64,000 nucleotides of DNA from Numida meleagris (GCF_002078875.1 NC_034412.1:10995340-11059339); one strand, 5' to 3'. Counted from the first letter of the stretch, positions 38,566-52,660 are shown. Notes: generated by a model not told the origin, from the letters alone. Translations and numbers: made by a program.

Positions 38566-41500
38566 GTAAACAAAACAGTGATTTAAGACAAACACAGCAG
38601 TGATTTACAAGCTTGTAAGGCTTGACTGTATTCAACGTCATAGCTCAAGTACTCAGAGTTCACAGCTAACTGTGAAACATGAGAGGGAGAGGCTGGTGAG
38701 GAACGGAAGAAAACAGAAAGCCTGCTCCACCAAATCTGTTCCCTTTGCATCCTATGGGTCAGAAAGAACTGAAATGTGGTGAAATCCAGAAAGACTGTTT
38801 GGAGTTTCGTTGTTGCTGTCGTTCTGGGAGCAGCCTTTCAGAGGGTATGAACACCAAGGCTGGCTCCCAGCAATTCCGCAGCTCCCACTGATTGCCAGCC
38901 AGCTGGTGCCACCTCTTTGCAGGGCTTACACGGTGCCACCTCCTGGTGCAACCGAGCAAGAGCAGTGTGCTGATGGCTACTGGAAGACAGAGAGGGAAGA
39001 TCTCACCAGTCCTTAAATTAAAGCGCTAGATAGAAGAGTCAAACCAGCCCGGATCAGAACAGTAATAGCTGTGGAGCTAAATGAGCTCCGGTGGAAAAAT
39101 TTCCTATTTGTCTAAAATTACAGTCACAAGTGGAAATGGCAACAGATCTTTCTGGATTTTGAATGTGTTTTGTCATAGCCTGAGGGCACCAGAAAGGAAG
39201 GTTACATTTATCCAGGGAATAGTCTCCTGCAAATAGTTCTTGAGCATTTGAGCAGGCTTGAGCTACTGAAAAATGTGCTGGTCTGCTACAGGCTGGCAAG
39301 TTTGGACTCCCTTCTTTTTCCATTCCTCTGTCAGTACTTTCAAGAGGCATCCCTTTGGTCAGTCAGGGTGCACAGGGAGATCACAGCCAAGTTGGAACTG
39401 CACTTAGTTCACAAATTCCTTTTACATCTTTGTTACTATGAGACTTCACCTTCTGATGCAGAGGAGGTGGCTGGTTCAGCGCATCCCCATTTCTCTGCTA
39501 TGGCTGAATCCCTCTGCCTTCTTATCCTTCATGATGATGCAGAGGAAGCTGCGTACAACCACACTCCCGTACTGCAGCATCAGCAGGTCTGGCTGAGGCT
39601 GGGACAATCACATGCCATTTTTAAATAGTGGCTTGCTTTTGCCATCTAATTATTATGCAAAATACACTAATTGGAGGGTTGTTGAGCAGGGCTTACTTGA
39701 GAGAGCTGATGATTCTCACTAGGGATCCAAGATACAAATTTTCTGACTATGTATATGCATCCTCTGCCAAGGGCTTATGCAGCTAGCACTTTCTTACGTC
39801 TACAACTTTCTTTCAGAGAAAAATATATTCTAACAAGCAGCCCTTAATCTTGCAACTGCTTCTACACAGAAGCCTTAGAATAAAAGTTCCTGCAGTTTAA
39901 CACTTTCAAAATGTATGTGTCAGGAGTGATAAATAAAGCTTGGAAAACGAATCTGTTTCGGTTGAATGCACTCAGATATTCCTTCCGATTTGCTTAACAT
40001 ACATCTTCAGTCCAGTCTGCCTGAACAGAGACTGACTTAATGAAGCCCAAAGATGTAAGACTTCAAGATCTTTTTGTTATGTAGTAGATTAAGCAAAAAC
40101 AAAACTTCTGTGGGGTTGTAAGCACCAGGCAACAGAAGAAACATCTATACGTGCCTTGATTCATTGTATAGCAGCCATATGGCAAGGTTTGTAGCTTATG
40201 AACAGATACATTCTTTTCAGAAGTTGTCACACAGGAAATCCATGAGAATCCTCACAGGAAAGAGACAGGTGGCAGAGAGCTGCCACACCACATATGCTGC
40301 TGTTACAATGGAAATACCTGCCATGAGCTGCAGCTCCATGTCCCACAGTAGAGACCAGTTCATGCCTGCCTAACCTTTTCCTTCCCTGCTGTGTAGTCCT
40401 GCTCTCTGGTTTGGGTCATCTTCAGGGCAGACAGGGATTTAAATTGATAGCACCTTCAGGTTCATGCACTGAATAACTTCTTCCTATTTAGGGGATGCCA
40501 TCTCTTACTTCCCTGTAGTCATCATTTACTGATAGGCAGTGCCAGATTGTCTTCTACTCCTCTCGTGTCTTGAATACTCACATATTTATGGAACAAGACA
40601 AACCCAACTTACATTTTACTGCTTATTTGACTGTGAAAATAAGTTCTTCACACTCAATGACCTCTGCTCTTCCCCACCCATAGGCAGAAGCCTCACCCAA
40701 AATATAACTCATGTTTATTGTACTGTCAATCTATGCAGTCTGGTTCGACTGAGGGAGGAACTGATGGGCAAAGGCAGGGCTCTCCACCATTCTTTTGATA
40801 CCTCAATGTGTAGATTTAGGGAGGGGATGCTTTTTGATCACCGCTGTTGTGATACACCAGCAGAAAGGGGCTCTGTAAGGAAGAATGGGTCGAGTTCTGA
40901 AAGTTTTATTAGGTTGAAGTCAATGAATAAACTGTCCTAATAGAAAACTGGAAAATAGAGCATTTATGGAGTCATGACCAGCTACAGCAAAATTTTATTA
41001 GTCAGACAAGGATTTATTGCCACCCACAGACAGTGTGATTCTGCTGAGGTCAGATAAACTGTAGTACAAAAGTACATTGACAGAAAGGCTGTGCCCAAAG
41101 ACCTCGCAGTCCTAACATGCAGATGAGAGACAGAAGGGATTTGTGGAGCAAAGGTACCTCCAGATTTTATACTGCAGCTCAGAGCCCTGAATCAGCTGAT
41201 AACACTCAGTATCACTAAAATCACTATTTGGACAGGGTAAAGCAGCACCTTACAACATTTCCTTGAGCTAGCATACCTCTTTCTCACACTGACTTGCCAG
41301 ATCTGTTCTGCGTGAGCATGGCTAGATTGCTTCCAGATTGAGATTGGTGAGACAGCCAGTCTGGCTCTCCATACTTTTCTTGAATTTCTTTGTATTAGAG
41401 TTTGTATGACCAAGCCAGCATTTGGATCTACACTAGAACATCCATCCATCACTATGTGAGTAGGTTTCAAGAATTAGGTTTAACTCTGTGTCTTCTGCCC

Positions 41501-44500
41501 AGTATCTAACTGAAGGTAAACTTTCAAGTTTACCTCTAGGGAAGAAGAGTGTATTTAATGGTTGAAGAGCTGACAGAGGGAAATACCTAGCTGCAATTAT
41601 TTCACCATTAACTTATTTTTGTCTGAAGGAGATTAAACTTCTCTGCTGGGAACAGCTGGGCAATAAAACTTCGATGCTCATTTATCAATCACTATAATAA
41701 AATTAGATAATATGAACACATTTCATTCCTCAACAACATCCATCACCAAGTACAACACTTGAAGAATCCTGTTACAAAGAGATGAAGAAACAATCTTGGA
41801 TAAAAAGCTTATTTTCCTCAAAGTTTAAAAAGCTTTTAGAAATTTACGAAAATTTCCTAGGTTATCTTCTATGTAGCGTGTAAAAGAATCTATAAAATAT
41901 ATATACATGAATTATGTTATACATGTAGGTACATATATATGTACAGATTAGTATAGAAATTACTAAAAAATACTTTATACTTTTCCATTCCTGAATGATC
42001 TTTTATGCAGTATCTTCCATCTATAGACATCTCAGAGTACGTCTCTATCATATTGAGAAGAGATTTTACCCAAAGGTTTTGGGAAGAGCTACTGAGCTGG
42101 GGTGGGCCCGTGGGCCCACCCCAGGACCATAGCATGACGTATCTGGAAATGCTGAAAAATATTTAAACTGCCTAAACTGCATCATCCATCACTTTCCATT
42201 TTGGAAGACTAGAGGCTGTCTGTTATACCCCTGCTCTGCTTCAGTAACCTAACAACCACATAGCCTCTAAGCTTTCATTCCCTAGCAATAAGGTTACCAT
42301 TAATTTCATGAGTTTTCACTTATGCTATGCTCTAAGTCATAGAATGTCAAAGGGCAACATTTAAGATAATTATGCGACTGTCGAGAATTCCTTTTATCTT
42401 TGTACTTTCTACAGCTGCAATCCAAGGCAATTAGAGAATTTGACTTGCGGTATATCTACACAATGCAGTGCAATGCAGAGATATGCAGTCTGCTGTTGAT
42501 TCACCCTATTCTCAAGTTTCCCCAGTGCAAAGAAACAAACAAAAGAAAAAAGAGAGAAAAGAGAGAGATTAGGAACTGCTTCAAGAATGGAGACATCTTT
42601 TACCATAGTTTGGGTCTTTCAATTCTTTGAATCCACTAGAGAAAATGTTAAGCAACCGTGAAGAGTTAAAATATTGAGTAATTAAAAGGGAAACTTTGTA
42701 CTATCTTCTTCAATTACTAGTGATGCAGCTGTCCCAAACAATTTGGGCGGACCCTTTCCATCAGAATATGAGCCCCAGGTTTGGTTCTTATGGTATGGTC
42801 CAGCCAAAACACTGGTCCATTCAAAGAAACTCCCCCAGAATGAAATTATAATTCTATTTGGACTGTGTTTTTTAAATTCTAGTGACCTTTTCCACATTAG
42901 AGGCTAGTATTCTCTCTCCCTTTAAAAAAAAGGCTTATAATTTTCTTGAGAGGAAATACATTTATCAGAACTCTGCTTATTACTCCAAGAACCTTATTTC
43001 TGACCAGCATACAGTTTGACCAGATCCCTCTAAGTGAATTTCTTATTCTGACTACAGTAAGCACATTCAGCAAGTTCCAGCTCAACTCTGTATGAGCAAA
43101 GTCTCATTTACCCAACACCAAAAATGTTGCCAGGGAATAAACAGATAAGTTATGAGGAAACAGATATGGTGTATTGCCTCTCATGGATGGCATAATGAAA
43201 CAGAGACCAGTGTCACAGTAGGAAAGGAAACAGAAAGAAGCAGGAGCTTGAGATAGGATTGTATCGAAATTGTAAGGACAGAACTAGAGGTCTGGGAATC
43301 CCAGGGAAAGAGCAAGAAAAATGCATATATGGAAAGAAATGGGGGAAGGATATGGGAAAGGAATCTGGGACTGGTATGAGGTAAAGATATGAAGGAGTAA
43401 CTTGAAGCAGGGTGAGGAGAAAGGTAGAATGTGGCTCAAGTACACAGAAGGTGGGATGACATTGCACTGCCTGAACTCTGCTCCCAGCAAAGAGCAATGA
43501 AAGCACTGGCAGAGTAAATAGATAATCTGCAAGTACTGGACCAGATACAGGGTGAGAAACTAAAAAAAGCCACCAGTAACACTGTGATGCAGCAATGCTT
43601 ATCTGTCCCACCTCACCAGTAACTTAAAGGTATCATAACAGAAGAACATGAGGAAGTACTTCTGTCTTTGTCACGGTACCATACAAGAGGAAAATGTGAC
43701 ATGAGTTTCTACTGTGCACAGAACTTTGTTTTAACCACATTTCCCTTCTTCCCCAGAACAAATAACAAACAAAAAATGCCAAAAAATTTCACACACTTGT
43801 ACAATTTATAAAATTGAAGACTTTGTAATTTTATAGTAACAGATTTTAGAAGTATTCTGCTTTAGTGTGGACCCATTCTCCATTGAGATTCAATTGAATT
43901 ATCATGTATTATATATCCAGCCACATAATGTTTTCCAATATTCTAAGCTTCTACCTGTTCTCTTCCATCACATCCATATTTTCAGGAGCTTTCCTGAAAT
44001 GTTCACTCCAGATTAAAATAATACACTCCAAATGAGTAAAGCTGCTTAGCTGACTATAACTCTCTCCATGTCTCAGGATTGACCCAAAAATCGTACCAAC
44101 CCTTCCATTCATGATATTGAATTCTGCTGACCATTCACTGTGAACACCACACCCAGTATTTCAAACAACTCCCTTTTCCCTGTCATCATCCTATAAGCAT
44201 AGATTGTATTTTGGTAACAGAAGTATGACTGTGTATTTGCTTAAGTGAATGTGCATGCATATCACCAGCTCTGCAGATTCCTGCTCTGCTGTTCTGCAGT
44301 CTTCCTTATCTAACATATTCATAAATCCTTGTTTCCTGGACACCTCACCAGTCACAACTTTATAGTGCACTCCAAATCACTGCTCAGAATAGCAAAGATT
44401 GTACACCCAAGAACTAAGTCTAAACTACTTAAGGGAAACACATCCACACTGTGATGACCCCTTGTTTATAGCTGCCTTATGAGATTTAACAGATAATAGA

Positions 44501-47100
44501 GCTGGAAAAGGACCTCCTCAACAATTGAAACTTGGCCCCACAGGAACATTTTGCATAGTGCATAGAATATGGCTTTGCTATAGGACTGCATTTGCTTCAG
44601 ATTGTACAGGCTGCCAGACAGGGACCAAGTAAATTATCTACACTTGAAGTGCTTATTCAGGTATTTCCAGCATGTGAATGATCATACAGAGAAACATTAG
44701 ATGTCAGCCTTAGAGATGCAGAGTGTCTCCTTAGAAACATCCATAAACATTTCTTCTACAGTCTACGACACCAGCAATTGTTTAATTGGAGGACCATGGC
44801 ACAGTTTGACAGTGGCAGTGCCACTGGCAGTGCTGACATTGACAGACACCCCCTCTTCAAGCTCTTAAGTATGTTTTATTATTATTATTTTTTTGAAGAC
44901 TTCTTAGTGTCTGGTGGCCTGCAGAGATAGCAGAGGTGGCAAAAGTTAGCAGGAATAGTGTCAAAGAAGTGGACTAGCAAAATCATTGTCTTTCCTCAGT
45001 TACTGGCTGCAGTCTTGATGTCAGTGTTTGACTCCATGGATTTGACCTCTGCCAAGGGAAACTATGTGTGAAATTCAGCCTTAAAATTTAGAGGAAAGAG
45101 AAGACTGTGCCTAAAGACATGCATGGATGAGGAAACATAAATATTTCCCAAACATTATAGAAGTTTATCCTCAGTTTCATAGCATTCCAGCACTGGAATC
45201 AGCAAAACACTGAAGAAACCTCAAAGCCATTTGAAGCTTTGCATTGGTTCCCTGAGTCCAATAGGGCCTGACAGAAAACACCGTTAAATTGCTCACTGAA
45301 CCAGATCTGAATGGCAAAAGATCAGTTCAAGCCTTAGTCTGCATCTCAGAGAAGGAATCAAAAGGAAAAGGCCATAAAATTTGCCTGATTGTCTCAACCT
45401 TTGAGAACTGCTCGTGCTTTTCAGGCTTACACGAAAAGAGTTATGACGTTAAAATCTAACGGAATACCAGAAGCAGTAATTCCTGATTTACTCATTTTAT
45501 CTGCAGATACTGAAGTAGTTGACAAATTTGCTCGTATATCAAGATGAAGTGACTTGTTATAAAGAGCTCATTCACTGGGTGAATGGCAGGAACTGGATAA
45601 GCTTGAGTGCAGTGAGCTAACCATTGGGCCCTGCTGTCCTTCCAGTACACATCACAGCTCACAGATTCAAATGCCAGGGGTGGTGACAATGGAATTTGAA
45701 CTTGAGGAAGAAATAACTGCCATGGTGCTTGCAAAAGAGCCGATCCCCCAACCAGCTGAACTAATACAGTAGATAAAAGCCAGAACATACCCAGAAACAA
45801 AACTGAAAAGCAACACTAGCGTGAACAGAACATTGCTATCACATTACTACACGGGCTACCAGAATGGATTGTACCATGTGCACACAACATGGAGAGGATT
45901 GCATAATGGGTAAGAAAAAAAAAATCTGTGGAGGATTTTGGCTTCATTTAACTCATTATAACATGAACCTTTGATAACCTCTCTGAAAACTGTGAAAAAT
46001 AGAATGTGAATAATCAAACAAACACTTCAGCAAGCACCTCTCCTCCCTCTTCCCTGCACTCAGTTCACACCAAACACCTGTTCCCCACCTCCCTCACCTC
46101 TGTATCCCTCACTCTCACTGTGAGTTATGTTCTGTTCCCGCCCAGTTCCTCCTGTGAGGAGATGGGCAGCGTGGGAGGCCAGAGTGCTGCGTGCTATGGT
46201 TTTCTTCCACCACTCCACCATTCTGGTCTCTTTCTCTTCCCCTCTGATCCAGTTTTTGCAGCACATGCCACCCTCTAACAACTCCTGTCAGCAAGGGCAC
46301 TGCCAGCCTCCCCAGCTGCATCCGGGCCCCTCACACACCCACTGAGCTGCTCTGACCAGTGCAGGGCCCTTCCTGACACCCTGAGCTGTGAGCCAGCAGC
46401 GGGGGTCACTATGAGGCCTGGTGAGGGGAAGCAAGTTCAGACACAGTCAGGAGATGGGATAGGAGTCCGTCTGTAGGGCCATCATCTGGGCAGGGCTGTG
46501 GCACGACCACAAAACAGCACCAGGTGGGGCTGGAATGGGCCTGCTAGGCCTGTGGGCAGAGGCCCCAGCCAAGGCTAGTATGGACAGACCTTACCCCCCA
46601 GCACTTGCTTTTTATGTCAGGGTTTAAGTAGCATAACCCCACTTACTACCAAGTTCTGCTGCCCGTGTCCCTGGAGCACCTCTCAGCCCACTGATAGGCA
46701 GAGGGGAACATCCTGTGCTAGGCCAGCTGTTTACCACCATAAATCCTGGAAGCAATTTACCTCCTCATCTCACCAATTTTGCATTTAGAAAAACCAAGCA
46801 AAGTTTGGCAGTGTCTCAGCTACCTACCTTCACAGGAGAAGCCTCATCCTCCACTGCACTTTCTAATGCATAGTTTTATTTCCTGGACAGTTAGCATGCT
46901 ATAATTAGATCACCTCAAAGTCTTAAGTGTTGCTTCCTTTCTGGGGTACCCTCTAGCTCCATTGCTGTCACCATTTCACTTCAGTGTCTTGTAACTCAGG
47001 TGAATGCTTTTAATCTGGTAATTCTTTCTGTGGGCCTGCTCTTCTTCTGTAAAAAAAATTAAATGCACCTGCACCAGAAAGATAGACCGACTTAGGTAGA
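38566..47100. other. Intergenic sequence, no gene recognised
   Basis: Contains a 9-bp-stem hairpin (41514-41535), an AT-rich microsatellite-like region (41897-41944), the palindrome listed separately, a purine tract (42539-42570) and a (TTA)n/T tract near 44874-44894. Sequence near 44489-44530 (TAGAGCTGGAAAAGGACCTC...) weakly resembles ancient L3/CR1-type 3' ends. A block at about 46020-46700 is visibly richer in G+C than its flanks but has no supported gene. Confidence 0.55.
42097..42124. repeat. 28-bp palindrome (13-bp arms, 2-base spacer)
   Basis: CTGGGGTGGGCCC followed by GT and then GGGCCCACCCCAG. The two 13-bp arms are perfect inverted copies. The GC-rich arms stand out from AT-rich surroundings and could extrude a cruciform or bind a dimeric factor. 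No identity is known. Confidence 0.95.
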
Positions 47101-47215
47101 AGAGTTCACTAGGCAGATGTTTGATAGAAGACCTGATTTCCTTTCCACTGTGACCTCTTGCAAGTCCTGTAATCTCATACTCTTCCATCCTGGGAAATGA
47201 GAACAAACCAGCAGC
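47101..47215 (+). mobile_element. MIR-type SINE remnant
   Basis: CACTGTGACCTCTTGCAAGT followed by CCTGTAATCTCATACTCTTC and ATCCTGGGAAATGAGAA keeps the MIR core order (TGTGACCTTGGGCAAGTCACTTAATCT ... ATCTGTAAAATG). It is strongly diverged, so the identification is moderate. Confidence 0.5.
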
Positions 47216-50200
47216 TCTGAAACTTGGGCTTTGCTCAGCCTTTTTTAGAAATAAGGAGGAAGGCCATGCAGCCTCACTGACTGAATGCAACTAGAGTAAT
47301 TTCTTACACTTAGCCTTTTAAGCACAGCAGCCTGGAAACTTCTGCTCCTTGCAGACTGCATGCAAAGAGCCCAAAGAAATGCTTTACAGCCTTTTGTTGC
47401 TTAGAAGATTTCTCTAAGTATATTATTGTATTATTCATTTTATTTCTCTTTTGGATTTACATGTTAACACGAAGAAATAGGAGAACTATGAGATAAAATG
47501 AAAGCTGTTTTCCGTAATAAAATCTTAACTGATTGGTATACTTAATTTTTAGGGCTTTTTTCATAAAGCTTTTCTCATGGATTATCCATTGCTATGCTCC
47601 TTGTATAGCAGGCTAGAATAAAGTGAATCTGCCAGTACTTGGGAGCATCATGTTCCACCTCCAAAAGGCTCATCCAAAGCTACAACAAAGATTTACAGGT
47701 TTACTTCTTTTGGAAGGGAATTGCCTCTGCTTCTGTTGATGGAGGAACTCGGTTGTTTCTCTGTCATTGCAAACTCTCCCATCTTGATTCTAGTCTTATG
47801 AATTTGTATTCATAAGCCTAAACTTGTGGAGTTAAGTGAATATTTCTCACTCACGGATAGTGATTTGGTTATAAACAAAAAAGGAAGAGAAGAATTTTGC
47901 TTCCTTGAAAACCTGGAAACATAAACTGATGATGAGATGGAGGCTCAGAGTTCTCAGGACAGTGAAGAAAAGTCAAAGATGAGTTTTTATTAAGACATTA
48001 CAAAAATGTTTGTGAAACCTAACATGCATTTTCAGCATATACATTTGCACAGTCCTACCTGTGGCACAAATGCATTATGCACTTGCTATCCAACTAAAGC
48101 AAATTCCCTCTTATCTGGCTTGTTTGTCAATGAAATGTCTTTGCTGTATTTTTGTTGTTGTTGTTAGAGCACACATATAGGCACTTTTGCATACATTCCT
48201 GAATGTAGGTGTGGAGAGCTCTTTTTATGATGGATATATGTTACCAATTATATATATATTTTTAAAAAAATGTTCTTAAATAAGGGAGTAGTCAGACCCA
48301 GGAATCAGGAATCAGAGACAGGCCATGATTTTCCCATCATGACTGGACAAGGCCCAGACCAACTTAATGTTATTTTTAAGCTACTTGGATTTTAAGCAAG
48401 GTGTAAACCAGGTGTCTGTCAGAGTTCCATTCCTCCTCATTATTGTATGATTACGCAGTTTTACATTACAGTTTTTGGTTTGGGCTTGCCCAGATGGGGA
48501 ATCCTGGCTGCTGTAATCCTATCTGAATCAAAACATGGCCACAAAACTTGTACAATTACACGTGTTGGCATACTATCTTGAAATAAAGGTAGTAAGTATA
48601 TTGTGATATTATTGATCTGCTTTGGAAAATATAGTATTATTGCTTATATTCTCTATGTAAAAGAAAAGAATGATGAGGTAAGATTGTATGTGGCAAATAT
48701 AATTGTTCACAATGAGGAATAACTTCATGGGTGTAATGAAAGCATTTTCCAGCTCTGTACTGAAAGAGCTCAATTATTAATATATATATAAATATATATA
48801 ATAATATATGTTAACTGTACAAAGGCTGTTTAGTTCTGGGGTCATGTATGATTTTAGTATAATGGCAGTATATCTTTCTGATGTTAATGTTAATAGACAG
48901 TCATCTCATTACTCATATAGGGATAACACAAATCAGTGATGTTCAGCAAGAACTGGATGTCTTTGCTGTTTGCTTCCAAGATTTGGTGTTCATTTCCCAG
49001 GTCACATCCTCCACTCATTCTTTTTTCCACTTTGATAGACTTTAATTATCCAATGAGTTTCTGACTCATTGGCAAAGATGGAACCTTGGAGGTCCAAAAC
49101 ATATAAAGTTTAAATTTAGACCAGCAGTACCCAAACCAGAGCATTTCCTCCTATTCTTTATACAGAAATGATTTTTACAATATCACATTGAGCTTAATTG
49201 ATAGAAAATGCTGTCCAACTGTCTTTAGTTACTGGAGCAGGAAATGGTCTGCGGTTACCAATACTTGCTAAACTTTGTTCACAAAAATCTTTATGTGTAA
49301 GTATGCAAACACACCCATGTATAATCTAGAGTCCAAAATGCTTTGCTGATGAGGAACCTTGCTTACCTGCCGAGACATAAGCCTTGTTTTCTGGCACAGC
49401 TAAAAACTCATATACTCTTTTAAAAATACAGTCCACTGCAAAGCAAATAGCAGAATGCTGATCATTCTCTCTGAATGACACAGATGGTCTCAGTTTCAGT
49501 TTAGTTCATTTCAGATGTGGAGCTCCTAGAACAGAGTACAAATACTGTATTTCACAAGTTTCATACTTTGATAGGGTCTGGAGTGGGTTTAGTTTATCAT
49601 CTAGGGGCAAAGTGAACAGCAGGTTAACTGTCTCTCTCCACTTATAAAAGCAATAGGAACTGCTAGACTGGGATTTTTTTTTAGATCAACTCAATCTCCT
49701 CTTGGTGAGTTTTCCTGTAGGAGTGTAATCAAATGGTGAGCAGTAGCAGCTCCAGTAGTTGTGGGAAAAGCAGGGTTTAGATCAGCAAATGCTGTATGAA
49801 TAGATGTTGACAAGTTTCTTCATTTTTGCAAAATTCATGATTGTCCATCTCTATTAATTTAAATAAAGAGCAGTTTGTACTAGAAATTTTGGTAAAGCAA
49901 CTGCAGTAACTAGGTTTGATAGCTTAACTACAAGAGCCATTGGATATCCAGAGGGCTCTCTTCCTGTAAGAAGTGGCCATAGACTATACCTTGAGAAGAA
50001 GCAGCCCTATCCAGGAGGTAACAGATGGAAGAAGTCACCCTTTCTGAAACAACTAGAAGAGTTAAGAGGTTTACAGGATTACTCAGGATGCAAAAGGGAT
50101 GGAAGGCAAAGAGCTGCACCAGTTCATTTGGAATACATGGATGAAAACAGCCAAGCACAAACGGCTGTTTAAAATGGGGTTCAAGTAAGTGAAAAGCTTG

Positions 50201-52119
50201 CTAACATTGGAGTACTGAGAACAGAAAGGACAACACAGGTTTTATCAGCTTCACAGGAGCTCACTACAGTGAGCAGAAAATTTTAAAAAATGTCAGTATT
50301 CATTAATCCAAACATGAGATTTCCACATTTACAAACAACTGCATGTTTACTACCAGTTTTGTTACAGGGAATGAGTCAGGATTACACTAGAATGAATTAG
50401 GACCAGAACCACTAACTGTTATGTAGAATATTGAAACTGAGACAATGCAAGAATCAAACCTTTACAGTAATAAAAATCCCCTTTTCTTTATAGCTAACTT
50501 GGTTTTACAAACAAACGCTTGGATGGAAATAGACAGCTCTACTCTGTGAAATAAAATAGCATCAAAGAATGGTCTTTGCACTCCACAGGTTTGTTGTGCA
50601 ATGTCGATCTCAGCCAATAAATGAACAAAACATCAAGACGCAAATATGAAATCGCTGAACTCCAGCAACACAGAGGCAGTTGATTGGCTTATCACTGAAT
50701 AAACATAATTTTGAAAAATCCCTACACAAAAAAAAAGCAGTTCAAAAAGATCAATATCAGCAGAGTCCCCTTGCCAGGCGTCTGCTCCCAGAATGCTTAT
50801 TCAAAGGTATCCTTTATGTCTCATCTGTTATTAAGAGAGAGACTTGAGAAAATTTCTAGGCTTTTATAAACTGATACTAATCTCATGATTGCAAGTGCAG
50901 CATCCCTAAATGCAGGAAAAGTTACTTTTACGTATGATTGTCTTTCCTTTATTCAAATACCACTTGGAATGCCAGTAAAAGTGTGTCTTGTCTTCAGCAG
51001 GAAGGACATTATGTTCTTCCATTTGATATGCTGGAAGTGAAATACACCTATAATGTATTTCAGTTCAAAGATAAGAAATGCACTAGCAGTTATAACTCAA
51101 GTAATACATTGCCCACATAGCACACAATTGTAAGTACCCAATAAATTCATGAACATTACCTCAAAAATACATTTCTTTTAGGTCACAATATGAGTGTGGT
51201 TTGCACACAGGAGTTTTGTTCATAGGCAGCTGACAGCTAAGAATACTGACCAAGAAGCTGTTACCGTTTTTATTTCTGTTATAGGATAAGAAATGGAATG
51301 AAATTTTGGTCTGTATTCTAATAAGAATGTATGTTCTGGTTGCAGTGTAATTACAACTGTTAGTTCAGAAGGAAGACAGTTTGAATTTCAAATCTAAGCT
51401 TCAGTTTGGAGAGCCAGTAGTTTGAAAAACAGCTTCAGGTTGTGCTCTACAGAACACAAGTACACTTTACTCATCAAAAAACATCCATTTATTTTCTAGC
51501 AACGGAATTTTTGTGTATGTACTTCCTCCTCAGCCTATCAATACGTGTTGCTCAACAGAGCAAAGGTGGGATTCATTGCACTATTGTATAATCTAAATGT
51601 ATGCGATTATGGATTTATGAGTCTTGATTGTTTGTTTCGTGACTCCCTAGTGGAGGTTTACCAAAGCACTGACTTGGAGGTAGCTCCAACAAGAGTGCAA
51701 CATAAGCAGCTTTCTGAAGGAAGCAGAGGTCTGACGGTGCTTTCTCATACGCAACGTCAATAACAGCAAAGCAGAGGGCACTGGGAATTCCAGAAACTGT
51801 GACAGAGGTCTTGCGTGCAACAAAATCTGATTCACACCTTTGTTAGGGTAGAGGAAGAACATTATTGCCTGAACTGAAACAAAGAGTAAAATAACAGATA
51901 GATCCTTCTACTCAAATTATATCAATAGTACTACTGGTACTCAAATTGTGTCTACTTAAATGGTGTCAATTCAATTAAAATTCATGTAGTTCTTTCTCAT
52001 TGCGCTTTACAGATTTATTTATAGTGCCTGAAAATCAGATAAAGATGTTTACTTTATATGTCCAAATTGCTGATGAGGCCTTCTTGCTTCAGCTATATCA
52101 TGTTTGCAGGCACTAATCC
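47216..52119. other. Intergenic sequence, no gene recognised
   Basis: AT-rich sequence with a (TA)n-rich run at about 48774-48810 and no recognised gene. The signal-peptide exon of the downstream zonadhesin-like gene could lie in this stretch or the next, but no convincing candidate was found. Confidence 0.55.
48774..48810. repeat. (TA)n-rich low-complexity run
   Basis: Imperfect alternating T and A over about 37 bases, interrupted by AA and TAATAA steps. Confidence 0.85.
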
Positions 52120-52660
52120 TGAAGTAGGACTTCAGCAACCTGGATGTCTGCTGGGAAAACGACCCAGCAGACTGTAAGTAATCCAGGAGACTCCTGACAT
52201 GTGTTGCAGACAACTTCCTGGTCCATGTGTTAGACAAACCAATTAGAGGAGAAGCGTTATTGGACCTGGTGCTCACAAACGCAGCTGAACATGTTAAGGA
52301 GGTTAAGATCAGAGGCGGTCTGGGTTGCAGCAGCCGCACCCTGGTTGAGCTCATGATCTTGAGGAATACAAACCTGGCAAAGATCAAAGTCAGGACCCTG
52401 AACTTCAGAAGAGTGAATTTCCAGCTGTTTAAAGAATTAGTGGATGGGATTCCCTGGGAACTGCTCTTAGGGACGGAGGAACCGAGTAGCGCTGGAAAGT
52501 CTATAAGGACACCTTTCTTAGAGCACAAGAGCTCTCCATTCTCATGTATAAGAAATCAAACAGGGAAGGCCGAAAATTGGCATGGCTGAGCAAGGGCCTG
52601 CCAGTCAAACTGAGGTGTAAGAAGGAAATGCTCAGGCAGTGGAAGCATTTTTTCCATGAG
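52120..52660 (+). mobile_element. CR1-type LINE fragment, internal ORF2 region
   Basis: The plus-strand translation keeps the order of the CR1 ORF2 segment between endonuclease and reverse transcriptase: DNFLVHVLDKPIRGEALLDL, VLTNAAEHVKEVKIRGGLGC, VELMILRN, KVRTLNFRRVNFQLFKELV and IPWELLLG. Near 52540-52640 follow remnants in a shifted frame of the SGKEGR-type and AWLSKGLPVKLRCKKEML-type motif. Stop codons and a frameshift show it is dead. It lies about 3 kb upstream of the first visible zonadhesin-like exon, in the same orientation. Confidence 0.88.

Noticed and set aside
39248..39628. 126-codon plus-strand frame with acidic and histidine-rich patches
   Set aside because: No recognisable family. 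An opposing frame overlaps its 5' part and the length is consistent with chance.
52227..52589. 120-codon plus-strand frame as a possible host gene
   Set aside because: Its residues follow the CR1 ORF2 internal region, so it is a transposon remnant.
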